64,000 nt of DNA, taken from assembly GCF_028476545.1 (NCBI RefSeq), contig NW_026731614.1:677501-741500 (forward strand), written 5' to 3'. Positions 40,502 to 52,558 of this stretch are shown here, one piece after another. Each line of letters starts with the position of its first letter. Position 1 is the first letter of the stretch. The stretch comes from Physella acuta. Lineage: Eukaryota > Mollusca > Gastropoda > Physidae. The notes under the pieces are model-generated. The model did no database searches and was not told the origin of the DNA. It saw only the letters and a program-made list of their open reading frames with translations. The position numbers and the translations under genes are program-made.

Positions 40502-40746
40502 CAGTGTTTCCTCCAGATATCACTTAGGGAGGGGGGGGGGGGCGCCCCCACTTTCCCCCCGAAGAAAGTCTACCGCTCCCCGAATGAAATGGAATTAATA
40601 TAGAAAATATATACTTTTAACTGTGTCGTCGTCCCCCCCCCTGAAATTTTAGTCCGTACCCTCGTCTCCCCCCCCCCCCCCCCAAAAAAAATTTCAAGTC
40701 CGCCCCCCCCCCCCCAACAGGAAAAAAAAGTCGGGAAGAAACACTG
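40502..40746. mobile_element. Poly-C MITE, best preserved copy
   Basis: Ends CAGTGTTTCCTCC / GGGAAGAAACACTG. It contains a G tract, 'gaagaaagtctaccgc', and three poly-C tracts. Other members: 12032-12225, 13658-13791, 17034-17197, 54857-55015 (reverse) and 58349-58492. The 5-bp core of the ends (CAGTG) resembles hAT-type MITEs. It has no coding capacity. Confidence 0.7.
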
Positions 40747-40951
40747 GTTAAAAAGCGCCCCGACCTTTTCAAATAAGGGAGGTGGGGGTGCATTTTCACC
40801 AACGCGAATAATATATATAGGTCTAATTTGATAATGGGGCGCAACAATTGATAGCTCGTCCTTGGCACCTAAATAGATCGCAACGCCTTTATATATTGTT
40901 TATGTAATCTAATCAAAGTTATAAATTAGGTACTTATATATTACGGTACAA

Positions 40952-40997
40952 ATGCTGAAAGTTTTGAGTCTATTGTTTTCTCTAGCACACGATCAAG
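40952..40997 (+). CDS. Candidate alternative first coding exon of copy C
   Basis: Counterpart of 12431-12476: MLKVLSLLFSLAHDQ, then G|GTAAGT, phase 1. One residue differs from the B version. Confidence 0.3.
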
Positions 40998-41159
40998 GTA
41001 AGTGTTGCCGAACTGACACCAAACGTATTTAGTGATGTCACTTTCATACTGAAATAATCTAAAGTTAGCTTTCAAAATTTACACGGCGAAATATAATTTA
41101 TATCTATGTTGGAATAGACTTTATTGGATCTACAAAACATGTCAACACAGCCATACACA

Positions 41160-41250
41160 GTTGTTCTCTGACGTCAAACCTGACCTACATCCGGGTGATG
41201 TCAGTATGCCAGTGCACTATAAATAGCATACGCTGCGATCAGTTATTAGT
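41160..41250 (+). promoter_or_regulatory. Promoter of copy C: CRE and TATA box
   Basis: TGACGTCA at 41169-41176, TATAAATA at 41218-41225 and initiator-like 'gatcagtt', as before copy B. The promoter appears undamaged although the gene it should drive is broken. Confidence 0.6.
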
Positions 41251-41474
41251 GGATAAGTAATAATTGTAAAGTTTGACACGGGCTTATTGTTTTTCTACAT
41301 GCAATAGTAAACGTTTCAATATTTTATAAAAAGAAAAAAATAATCTGCAGTCGTAGCCAGTTTTTATACATATATGATTTAATTAGATTCAAATTTAAAT
41401 TTGAGTGTTTATTGAATGAAACATCTAAAATGGGTATCATATCCACTTTCATGTAACTGCCGTCACTGTCTAAG
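41241..41474 (+). other. Non-coding first exon of copy C
   Basis: Leader with the conserved short ORF MGIISTFM (41430-41456) and donor TAAG|GTAAGT at 41474. The partner acceptor is 'attttag' ending at 47016, 10 nt before ATG 47027. Confidence 0.45.
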
Positions 41475-42689
41475 GTAAGTAGCTACTATCTGCACATATA
41501 TAACTGCAGTATTCATTTGAACTAACCACAGCAAATATGTATTAAGTTGGAGATAATTAAATTATACTATCAAACCAATATTTAATTGTCAAAATTTACA
41601 ACCAACGCTATCCTGATTGTCATTTCGAAGGCTAGAAGTATCGTTATTACATGACGTAAATCGACGATTACATATTTTAGACTACATTGTAAATGTAGTC
41701 TTCAGTAGGTGCTTGAAATCAATCATTGAAAAACCTCACAAAATAGATTCGGTGAATTAATAAACATCACAACAGTGTGCCTAAATGAAATTTTATGGGC
41801 CACAATACAATGAAATAGTACTCAAATTTTAATGACTTCTGTGACTCGTTGCTCCCCTTTGATAGTCAAATAGGGGACACGTAACAGTTCGACCGATGAT
41901 CAAAAGTGTACTGTGGTGGGGGAACTAATAGGGGGCTCGAAAATTGTCGTCTAATGTATTTATATGTTTTTAAAAGTTATTTATAATTGTATTTTTTTAA
42001 CCGTCGCAATTAATCCGAGTTCTATTTCCCCTACAATTAAACACACGCTATCGCCGGCAAAATTCTTTGAAAAAAAAGTCCATAGCTTTAGAAGCCGCTG
42101 GATATGTAGTGGATTTTCGTGATGTGCGGTACTTGTAATTCACAAAACAGGGAAGGTAAGAACATTTTTTTAATATAATTATTTAGAAACTAATTAGAAC
42201 GTTTAGTCTTAAATGAACATTATTAATATTCAATTACTATTCAAAAGGGACGTCAATGAAGGGGTAGGGGGAGGTGTGAGGATCTGGCTTTTTGTGGAAG
42301 GTTATCTGACGCGTGAGGGTGGCCATATACGGTTGTACATGTGTAAAACATGTTTCTGTCTTTTATGTATTACTACATCATACATCTAATCGCCATGAAA
42401 AGTTGGGAAGTTGTTGAGTACAGCCCCACAAAGGTTTCTGTCATGGGTCTAACATTTGTTTACATATGTTTACATATTACAGAAATATGTGATTTAGCAA
42501 TCCGAGATCCTTAGTGGCTATCTGTGCACCATGGATCCACTTATTGTGTGTACTGTATTGGGGGATAGGGTTACTACTTGAATTCACTGGCAACAGTGTC
42601 ATCCGTAGCGCTTCGCAAATGAGCAGTTTGACCCTGACAGTCGTTTAAAAGTTCACACAACACTAGGGAAAAGTCTCGCTACTAAATTC

Positions 42690-42765
42690 GATGACTAAAT
42701 CTAACCAGGGTTTGCACCCATCACCCGTGCAGTAATTTAACCGGTAGCTCCCAAGAGCTTCATGA
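42690..42765 (-). repeat. Possible tRNA-derived SINE head
   Basis: Read on the minus strand, 'gagctaccggttaaattac' resembles an A box and 'gggtgcaaaccctgg' a B box at suitable spacing. The segment lies in a 1.1-kb stretch (42035-43145) missing from the related right-edge copy (after 63025), so it belongs to an insertion. Cloverleaf pairing is not convincing. Confidence 0.3.
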
Positions 42766-43199
42766 CTCCCCTGACACCTGGGCCGTCGCCGAGGACTTAC
42801 ATCATGCTTTGGTGTGTCTCGTTGGTGGTGTGGACAAAGCCGCGACCCAACAACTAAGATCCAAGAAATAAACTGCCGACATTGTTCACATTTAATTAAA
42901 CTTCTGGAAAAAGGTCATATCTAAAAATACACGATTGGTAACGTTTTGATGAAAGTCTCATAAAAATCGGCGTCAGTTTGGTGTGTTGGACTAGATTTAG
43001 AGAGTCCGTGCTTCTCAATTGGAGAACTGAATTGGGCCAGCTCGTGTGTTGGAAAACCTCTGATTTATTCGTGCACAGACGGAAAGAAAACATGTGTCCT
43101 AAAGATTTCCAGTAAATTAAAAAAAGTTAAAGCGACGCTAGTTTTCCATATATATTAGTACCACCTAAGTAAAGAAATTAATTGAAAAAATACTTCATG

Positions 43200-43870
43200 T
43201 CGGAAACTGCTTATTTTTCTTTTGAAGCAATCTTTATTGTAAATCGGACCCAAAAACATGGCTTTATTGCGTAATTATCAAATAGAAAGGCAGGATAATT
43301 AAGAATTGTTTTTTTACAAAACGGTACTTCTTACCCGCATAGGGGTCTAAATCATACCAATAGTGTGGCAAAGAAGTACTAAAGGATATAAAGACGATTT
43401 GTTTAGCACTAATGTGCTAGCTTTTATACAGCAAATAAATATAATTGTATAACCTTGCTGGTCGCAAAATGTTCAGTTCTACGAGCAAACATACTGGTCG
43501 AGGTAACCCCTTGAACTCGCGATTCCACTTTTTCGGTCCGTGTCTTAAACCTTGTGCCCCAGCAGACCAATAAATCGGTGGGAGACACCTTATCCGCAAA
43601 TAAAACTATTAAAATGCACGACACTAGAAGTATAATCGACTCTTGGTACGTTCCTGTTATGTCTGCGCCCACAAAAACATTTTTTGTTCTGTTTATTGTT
43701 TGTAATTTACGACGAAAGAATATTTGAAAATTCCAACAATCGTCATTCTACCATGATCTGTCCACACCTAACTATGTCTAAAAAAAGGGTCTACCCACTG
43801 GAAGGGCTTGAATACCAAGAACTATCGGCGATGATTCATGAGCACATGTCATTTAAATAATAAAATCAAA
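43200..43870. repeat. Duplicated spacer block, left copy
   Basis: Nearly identical to 63085-63962, apart from the hAT element inserted there at 63713. It lies in intron 1 of copy C. On the minus strand it carries an open frame (43672-43424, MGADITGTYQESIILLVSCI...), but the right-hand copy breaks it, so coding is doubtful. Confidence 0.7.
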
Positions 43871-44593
43871 ATTTTCGTTTAGACTCTTTCGTGTGTACAT
43901 TTAGCCCAGTAGAACGTGGATTTAATTGAAAGAGTTGAGAAATCTTAGCCAACAATTATTGAAGTTTCATGTTGCTAATTGGTTTTTTTCCCCGGCTAAC
44001 TGAAAAGTAAACTCTTAACTGTATTAGATCCTTTCTTTAATATGACCTAAACAACTTCTCTGTGTAACCGAGGTGCTTTATGATACCTCCATTTCATGCA
44101 AAAACATGTTAATTATATAGAAAATGTATGTGCATAAAGTTAATAAAGCTTTACTAAGTTAAATACAAATGAAGACAAATAAATAACATTAACGATAATG
44201 GGTGGCTGTGACAGGTAAGTAGTACTACTAGTACTTCTTACCCGCAATCGCATCGCCGACTTTGAGTACAAGCCGATTTCTGATTCACGTTTGTAATCCT
44301 CAAAATACAAAACTTATTTATTTGATGAAGTAGAGTGATTTTGTCTTCACCTTATAACGTTTAAAACACTGCACGCATATCATCTACGGCACTGCACAGT
44401 TAGAAAGACATTACAACAGACATTGACAGTAACCAAAAACTGACTTAACACTTTTCTTTTACGATCGATTCAGCTATTGAGTGGTCAGAACATATATTTT
44501 ATCATCTAGAATAATTTAAGCAAGTTTCAAGGCAAGCAAATTGGTGGTGGTACGAGTTGTCGGCCGGTACGGGTTACCCAACTTTACCACAAA

Positions 44594-44705
<112 letters not shown>

Positions 44706-46589
44706 ATTGCTGAAACACTTAAGTTATTTCTTAATTATAAATATACGTTTAGCTTGTTTTCTTATTTGAATGTTAACGCCTTGAGCATATTGGTATTATT
44801 ATGTCCTTCTCCTTTTATAGGCTACATCTATCTAGTTTATAAAAATATACAGATTTTCACACGACGAATATTTCATACTAACTGGTAAGCGAAAGCTTTT
44901 CTAAAATTAATATTGGTTGCGTCAATCAAACTGACAAGTAAGCTATTTCTTAACAGTGTTAAATTTAGATAGACGAAGACCCCCCCCCCCCCACACACAC
45001 ACACAACTTAGGTTATTCCCGTTAGGTTATTTAATCATTCAAACGCTAATAATAGTTCTTTAGGCATTCGGTAAGTAACTTCGTATTTTCCCTATTGCCA
45101 TAGAAACTCAGCACGCGCCATTTTATTTCTAGTCTGCGACCGTTATAGTTGAAAGCAAACCAATATGGCCGACTTACAGTCCGTGTTGATTATTTTAGTT
45201 TAGTAGACTACCATAACTAGTTATTAGTTGTGACAAGATATTGATCTGAAGGTCTGTATGTCTTAATATTATCTTAATATTATCGTGTTCATAGGTAGGA
45301 AAACATGTTTCTAACTTAACTAATGATCTCAAAATACTTGTGAAGTATTATGCCAGTTCGCTGAACATTTATCCAACAGTTTTGACATACAACACTGTAA
45401 CCACTTAGGTGTAGCAGAACTGCCTTCAATCACGTTTTTTGTACCAACAATAGTGTGCTGCTATTATAGAAGAAAGATACGCATCTAGTTATTGTAATAC
45501 TATTTAATGTAAGTGGCTATTTAGTCTTTAAGTATAACAAACATTATCAACAGTTATTTACCACATTACCCCACCCCTTCAACCCCACCCTTTAAAAACA
45601 CAAAAGAAAAAACAATTTGTAAATTTCATTAAAACTCACTTAAAAACAACCTAAAAGTGCCATAAGCTGTTCGTTAGTTAAAAATGGCGCAACTATACCA
45701 GTCCATAGATAAAATGATGTAGAGCACATATGTTTCATCGACATCATCAGTATGTTATAAGATTGCGTAGTTAAAACAAGGTCCAGCCGCTTTTAACTAA
45801 AAAACCAGCAACTCATCAAAACTGTACATGTTTCTACGGTGAGAAACCAAACACTAAGGAATTTTAGGCAGTTAAAAACCTTGTGGTATAAACTAAATTA
45901 TACCCACAATCGCAGATGTTTCTTCAGCAAAGTAATTACTGTAGCTGCAATAACAATTAAATTACCCTAGGGGGGTAGGTCTGGTTAAAGTAGGCTATAT
46001 ATTATAATCTATCCGGGAGCAGTCATTTTTAGAGTATATATCTTGAATTAACCGTGGAACGTTCATTGGTTAAAGTATGTATTTTCTATCTAAGTTATAT
46101 TTCTATTTAAGATACATTAAAGAAATGTAGTAATGTTTGGTTTTCCCGAACAGCAACCAAGCGTAATTAAAACAACATTTTTATCAAGGAGACTAGGCTA
46201 CAGTTGCTAATCTAGCGTATGTTTTAAAGCATATATTGATTATTCTGTTTATTATGTGACATATTTTGTAAAATTATCAAAAATGGTGTATTGTTTTGAA
46301 TTGTATGTTTACGTAATGTATGCTAATATACTATCAACTATCCGTATTTTTTAATGCTAAACGCTAATCTGTTTAATCAAATTTAATGCTATGATACATT
46401 TTTATAGCTTATGTTTAGCTATCACACTGCATAGTTTGAATTTGTATAATTTTGGTTGGAACGTTGTTGCAAACATGTTTAATCTTCTTTTTCTTCGTGC
46501 TTAATTAAAGTGTTGGAAGTGATCCCCTCCAACACAATTAAATATACACGTCAACTGGTTATGCGTCATTCAGGCCATTGACTTCGATT

Positions 46590-46797
46590 TCAGCCTGCTT
46601 TTCTTTTTGGATTTGCTTCCATAGCCTTTTCCGCCCAAGAACAGAACGAACTACAAAGCAGCAGTTTGTTTGATTTTGGAGTTGTCTCTCCTAGAAGAGT
46701 GGCTGTCCCCAGCTAACGAGCCTCATCTAATCGAGGGTTAGAACTCGAGACTTTTCGGTTTAGCAACCATGAACTTTACCGACTCGACCACGCCGAC
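46590..46797 (-). mobile_element. tRNA-derived SINE-like element
   Basis: On the minus strand the head reads GGCGTGGTCGAGTCGGTAAA (A box TGGTCGAGTCGG), with a B-box-like 'gagttctaaccctcg' about 35 nt later. A body with 'cactcttctaggagagacaa' and a tail ending 'aaatccaaaaagaaaagcagg' follow. Copy B's intron lacks it at the matching place ('cattgactccgatt', 18700), so it is an insertion. It has no cloverleaf complete enough for a tRNA gene. Confidence 0.6.
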
Positions 46798-47076
46798 CTA
46801 TTTTTAATCGATTATTTTAGAAATATGTTTTGAAATTGTTCTACACGCAGTTAAAAAAGTAATTTTGTTTTAACCCTTTTATAATATGAACCATGACCGT
46901 TTGGTTTAAAGTAAATCGTAATTTTGAATCATCTGTCAGTTCTATAGTTTTCGTTAGGATGATATTAATATCAAACTGACTCAGAATAAAGATCATTTAA
47001 CACAATTACATTTTAGTTTTATCAAAATGGCACAAGAAAACTTCAATTTTCATACACAAAATGGATGGAGTTTTAC

Positions 47077-47350
47077 TCCAATTACAGGTAAGATTATATT
47101 TATGTACACATATATTTACACATTTACTACATAGTCACTACCTTGTGGACTATATCCATATTTAATAGGATTTAGCATTGGTTTTACTATTTATATAAGA
47201 TAAACCTTACTCCAATTACAGGTAAGATTACATTTATGTACACATATATTAACACATTTCTCCATAGTCGCTTACATGTGATAAAGAGATCCATATTGAC
47301 TAGTAATGTGGATTGGTTTTTACTATTTATATAAGTTGAACTTTACAATA
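47077..47350 (+). repeat. Tandem duplication of the exon-1 donor region
   Basis: 'actccaattacaggtaagatt...tacacatatat...catagtc' occurs at about 47077 and again at about 47213, so copy C carries two identical-looking donors (ATTACAG|GTAAGATT). Copy B has one. Only the first follows the ATG in frame. Confidence 0.75.
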
Positions 47351-47895
47351 AGTATCAAAGATTTATTGGTAGATGCATATTAAAATATCTATTTGATTTT
47401 ATACAAATGTTAAAATAAAATACAAATTTAATAAATGAAATATTTGGAAGGAATAGACCCATTTTGTAACATAAATACATTGTTTATCATTGGCATAGAC
47501 AACACAGATAGAACTAGTAGCAACATCCCGATGTTCAGCCTACATCATCCATTTTATCCAATCGATAGAGCTGGTATAACTCCATGGAGTCAACATTCAG
47601 GTATTGGATTTGTTTCTTCAAAATGTTTGAAACTAATGATATGTTAATGAGTGTTGAAATAAACTACTTGTCTCCATGTTGAAACATATGTTTATTCACA
47701 CTATATTAACAGGTCAAACAAATATTGTTTTATTGATTGTATTTTTGTGGTGTGGTTATGTTGGTTTTAGATACGGGTAGATAAGATTGTTAGACTTAGA
47801 GCAAATACCCAAAAGTCTCTAGGATTAATATATTTCTTTTAAAGTGTAGATATAGATTAAATATTAATAAATATTAATGTCTGGTATACCCTCTG

Positions 47896-49137
47896 CTGAC
47901 AGGTTCCTACCAGGTGACCCACGAAGTGACCTATCACGTGATCTACCACGTGACCTACCACGTGACCTACTACGTGACCTACCACGTGACCTACCAGGCG
48001 CTGGGAGATTTGAAAGTCGTGACGAATGTGAAGTTCCACTGGACGACATCAAATTTTTACAGTTAACAGAAGACTCGTTTAGTGCAGCTTCTCATATCGT
48101 GAGAGAAAACCAACATTTGATTGGAGATTTTAAACGAATTGTTGATAAACGGACACGAGTAACCAGACAAGAGTATTTAAACTGTTGTATGCAGCTGTAC
48201 AAGCTTAAATACGACTGGAGAATAAAAGATGATGATGTTTTAAAATTCCAAGTGTTGAGTCAATTTTTGTTTCATCTGAACATTATCCCAGAATCTGTAG
48301 CTGAATATCGACGTGCTGATGTGGACCAAGTAAAAGATGTTGTTGAAACTCTACACGAGCTGTGGAGTTGGTTGTGCTCCTACAATGTACAATGTACACT
48401 ACAGCTGGCTGCATATAATGACGTTATTTCAACACTGATCGAGTATATAAGGGATTATAATTATTATTCGTACTTTCAAGATTGTGTGGTAATTATTCAA
48501 ATATCACCTCCGTATATTGTCGTTGTTCAGTAGCATCGCAAAACGGGGTGGTGGTGGGGGGGGGGGGGAGGGTGGGTGAGCAGTTTTTTTTTATACCGGG
48601 TGATATCTTGTAAGGGTCGACAACAATTTGAAAAGTCGCAAAAGTTCCTGTCAAAACATAATTCATTTTGTTAAAATAATATATATGTATGGAAGAGCGA
48701 TGTCTAGTTTTTAAAACTACGTGGAGCCTGGGGTGTTGCTCTTAGTTACAGCACGTATGACAAAAGACCTTCTGACGTCACTGTTCTTTACAATTTCGAT
48801 ATTTTGTGTTTACAGCATGACTTCTCAATTCACATTGTTGCCAACTAATTTCCAAGCTTCCTCCAATGCTATTCGTATTATTACTAGAAAACTATAAAAA
48901 CAATAGCAAGTGAATGACATTAACGTTTACATAATATTTTTACTTTTTTTTTCCTGTTACACAAAATATATGCCAGTAAATAAGTAAAACAAACATTTAA
49001 AAATATCTTTCACTTCATTTCTACCCTTTTACAGCAAGCTATTTGGATTATCTACAAAATAATTAAAGTTTCGGATATTCAAACACAACAGAAACTTCGT
49101 GACTTCATCGCAGATTCAAGAACTTTTTTTGTAAAAA
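47896..49137 (+). pseudogene. Copy C exons 3-4
   Basis: Exon 3 reads from ATG 47877 (MSGIPSADRFLPGDPRSD) through about seven RDLP-type units to FQDCV at the donor 48488; it is open over 204 codons. The B acceptor 'cccacag' is 'ccctctg' here, so splicing from exon 2 is doubtful. A new AG nine bases downstream would put the join out of frame. If translation starts at 47877 the exon is unaffected. Exon 4 (49035-49137) is intact with phase-1 donor. Confidence 0.65.
47915..47999 (+). repeat. 12-bp coding minisatellite, expanded allele
   Basis: About seven units of GTGACCTACCAC (variants CTATCAC, CTACTAC), against about three in copy B, encoding (RDLP)n. Confidence 0.85.
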
Positions 49138-49159
49138 GTAAACGTATAACTATACAATT

Positions 49160-49495
49160 TCGTTTTTGTTAAGGTGGAAGGCTCCGGTAAAAAAAACTTT
49201 TTAAATACTCGTTAGAAAACAGTTATTTCTTTACAGCTTTATTAAGATACATCCGCATATGCATTTCCACTAAAAAAATTGGTGGAAAAATCTTGGTAAC
49301 TATGACAATGGCGGCCATCTTGAAAAATTAACCCCTTCGTAGGTTTTCCACCATTCATAAAATATTACACTTTAAGCCCAATAAACAGTCAATTCATAAT
49401 CTTCTTCCATATTTTGGGGCAATCAGCTAGAAATTTTAAGTGTATATCTTCAAACTAATTTTTTATGAATTTTCAAAATTTGTGTCCGTTCTACA
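49160..49495. other. Filler sequence at the exon 5-7 deletion
   Basis: Between copy C exon 4 and exon 8 the homology to copy B breaks at about 49170 ('ttttgttaa') and resumes at about 49495 ('acaactgattcagcc', B 26217). The intervening ~330 bp ('ggtggaaggctccgg...atggcggccatcttg...') has no match elsewhere in the window and may be an inserted element fragment left at the deletion. Confidence 0.55.
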
Positions 49496-49594
49496 ACTGA
49501 TTCAGCCAGTTAGCTTAATTATGATTTGCCACTAATATGTAGACTATAATTATAATATCGCACATTAAGTTACATTTCTCATTCAACTTCACAG

Positions 49595-50606
49595 ATTTCT
49601 TTCAAACAAACAAACGAATCGAAATAAATCCTTTGGAAACATTAGTAGCAGAACTTCAAATGGTTCAACCACAAGTTATAAACTGGTTAGAAAATGTAAA
49701 GTTGTATCCTCACGTTGGTGTTGGCTATGAACTGGTTGTGAAATGTATTTTAAGTTTTAAAACTTGCCCTGCAACTCAAGTTTTAAAGTGCATCAAAGAG
49801 CTGCATTTTTACCTCAGATACGATTTACTTGATGTGTATACGGATATGTTTGGAGAATTTCTGACAGATGTCAATTTTTTTGAAGAAACCTGGAGAAAAT
49901 ATTCTCTAATATTAAAGTCACTTGGACGAGAACACTACGACGATTCTATCGATAAACAAGAAAACGTGGACAAAAACTCAAAAGAAATTTTGTTTTACAG
50001 CAGACAAGTTTGGATTGTGACGTCATCATATGGCAACATTTGTTGTGATCAGCTGATTGGTTGTGGCGTTTTAGATGAGATATATTTCAACTTGAAAGTT
50101 GATGACAAAAACAGCATCGCTCAGGTAAATAAATATATTTAAAATCTGTGAACTGTAATACACCATATGGATACAATCGTCCGGCTGAGTACACTAATAT
50201 CAATGTATGGTCGTTTGTTAAATGGGTCAATGTGGGTTACCTACCCACCCACCTAAAATATATTGTAATAGCTGACCCGCTACGTAGTATACGCCGCTAT
50301 CTAGTTGTTTTTTTTTCTGCTTATCAGCAATTCATAACTTGTGAATTCAACACTACCCCCTCGCGCCCTCTCTTCCCCCCTCCCGCCCAGTGAAAGCAGC
50401 CGTTTACAGACAAAGAAACGATCAATCAGAAATTGTTACCTCCCCTTCGTTTCAATTCGCTTAATACTAAACTATCTGCCCCTAATAGCCGTAGCTAACC
50501 CGGCACTACGATTGTAAACATTGGGGTGAACCACAGCTCACCAGACCATGTGGGGGTGGGGGTGATGGCTATGCTGCGTGGTGTTTTCTATCGTCTCCAT
50601 GAAGAG

Positions 50607-50657
<51 letters not shown>

Positions 50658-51488
50658 TATTGCGAATTGAGTAGTCAATAATGTTTTAAGTAATAATCGA
50701 CAATGGCATTTTATAAGCTAATACATTCTCAAACTTACGGTGACCCGAAGGTTGAACTAATTTCAATAAAGAGAACGGAGCCGTTTGGACTATTTTAATA
50801 AATACTTATAACAAGAAATCAAAACATGCGATACTGTAGCCCAAATCAATCTAAAACTTTGTAAGAATTATGATATCGCTTTCATTTTGATCTTTTCAGA
50901 CTGAATCTTTCAGCTTTACATCCTCCCTGTACATCTTGTATTATCTGGCTTTACACACACAAGTTTCACACAGAGGAGACATTAAAGACCTGCTGTTGGA
51001 GAAATTTGACAGAGGTGTCTTATACTAATCTTTTATTAACAAGAAACTTAATGAAGATATTTTAGCATTGATGCGTATAATTAATTATATCAATAATCAG
51101 AATTTAACAATTTACAGTTGCAAGCAGGAATATACTGCAAATAATATGAAATGTTTTATACAGAGAAGACATGAGTGGACTGTTTTTGGAAAAATTTAAC
51201 AGAGACAAGTTCATCTATTGTGATGGTGCTTTATATTAATATTTTATTAGCAGAAAACGGCTAAACATGATAAAATCAATTTGATAAATAACAATACAAT
51301 TTTTTTTCAGTTTTTTCAACATCGGCATGTGATGTCATAGAACGTTGTGTTGTCCTCATGTCACCGTCTGGGGATAACACGGTTTTACATCGGTATTGGT
51401 CGCTTGAATGTTCTGAGAGGCTACACCGTAACACAAACTTTACGTACTTACCTTTTATCTCAGGGTCACGTTTTCACAACAAGAGCAG
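49595..51488 (+). pseudogene. Copy C exons 8-10
   Basis: Exon 8 (530 nt), 9 (115 nt) and 10 (178 nt) have the same lengths and phases as in copy B and stay open. Exon 10 has many replacements (MSPSGDNTVLHRYW against MSQSEDNTDLPWFW). Exon 4 plus exon 8 still join in frame despite the loss of exons 5-7. Confidence 0.7.
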
Positions 51489-51539
51489 GTATGTTATAAT
51501 GACCCTGTGATTATTTTAAAGTGATTTAATTAGTAAAAT

Positions 51540-51585
51540 TATATATATATATATAAAAGTATATATATATATATATTTATATGTA
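51540..51585. repeat. AT microsatellite at the exon 11-12 deletion junction
   Basis: Homology to copy B stops at about 51540 (B 28725) and resumes at about 51600 (B 29772, 'gtcgcgagacacctctgg'). The TA-rich run lies exactly at the join. Confidence 0.7.
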
Positions 51586-51772
51586 TTTATTAGATGAATG
51601 ATGTCGCGAGACACCTCTGGATATTTAACTGTAGGTCTCTGAAAAAACAAAACAAAAAAGAAAACAAAGCAGAAACAACTAATCGTTCTTCAAAAACTAC
51701 AAATATAAAATACAGACCATCAGATCCTATTCGAAACAATCATATCTTTATTGCAAGGATTTTAGTTTCTTT

Positions 51773-52136
51773 CAGGGGCGTAGCGAGGGGGAGGGGGGGG
51801 GGGCAGGGTATACGGACCGCACCGGGTGACACTATTTAGGGGGGTGACACCAAGGCAAAAAATAGCAAAATATATAGAGAAAAACTTGAGGGGTTGGGGG
51901 GGGGGGGGGTGCAAATCGAAAGTTTGAGGGGGGGGGGGTGCAAATCGAAAACTTGAGGGGAGTGCAAATCGAAAGTTTGAGGGAGGGGGGTGCAAATCGA
52001 AAGTTTGAGGGGAGGGGGTGCAAATCGAAAACTTGAAAGTTTGTCCCCGGGAAGGGTCGCAACGCCTCTGGGGGGGGGGGGGGGGTGACACCATTAAGTG
52101 CAGCACCGGGTGACACCCGACCTCGCTACGCCACTG
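51773..52136. mobile_element. Small hAT element with internal satellite
   Basis: Ends CAGGGGCGTAGCGAGG / CCTCGCTACGCCACTG with the 8-bp duplication GTTTCTTT (51765-51772, 52137-52144). Copy B shows the empty site at about 29937 ('tagtttctttaactgg'). Inside are about five units of a GTGCAAATCGAAAGTTTGAG repeat with variable G runs. It has no transposase. Confidence 0.85.
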
Positions 52137-52558
52137 GTTTCTTTAACTAGTTATTTTAAATATTTTAAAATAATTTGAGTGTTTTCATTCATATTTTTTT
52201 AATTTTCTTTCATAAAACTTAAATTCTCGTCATACTCAACAAGACCGTCAAGATAAGTCTTTGTATTTTATTGTATTTGTGGTCAACATTATTTGAGAGC
52301 TATACTTCAAATACCTTTAGAACAAAATAATGATGGCTAAAAAGGAACTAATTATATAAACTTATAGTTTCATTGGACATGAAACGCATTTACTAATAAC
52401 GTTTTAGCTTAAATAACGTACTGGCTAGTGATTAATGTTTCATAATTTAAATTGTAAAGATAATTAAAACAGAATTATCAACATAAGAGCAATAATATGC
52501 TTTCTTTAACATGTTTTTATTTTATTATTGTTCTATTATTCTATTTTCGACGAGGAAG

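Noticed and set aside
46735-46797. tRNA gene on the minus strand
   Set aside because: A and B boxes are present, but the arms do not pair into a full cloverleaf and a SINE-like body follows, so it was called a SINE.
47435-47647. Exon 2 of copy C read as an unspliced 70-codon gene
   Set aside because: The same exon in copy B is interrupted upstream by a foldback element. Only the spliced segment between AG and GT is conserved and in phase with exons 1 and 3.
51762-52116. Proline-rich minus-strand 'protein' (also 63645-63967)
   Set aside because: Translation of the GCAAATCG satellite and G runs inside a hAT element.
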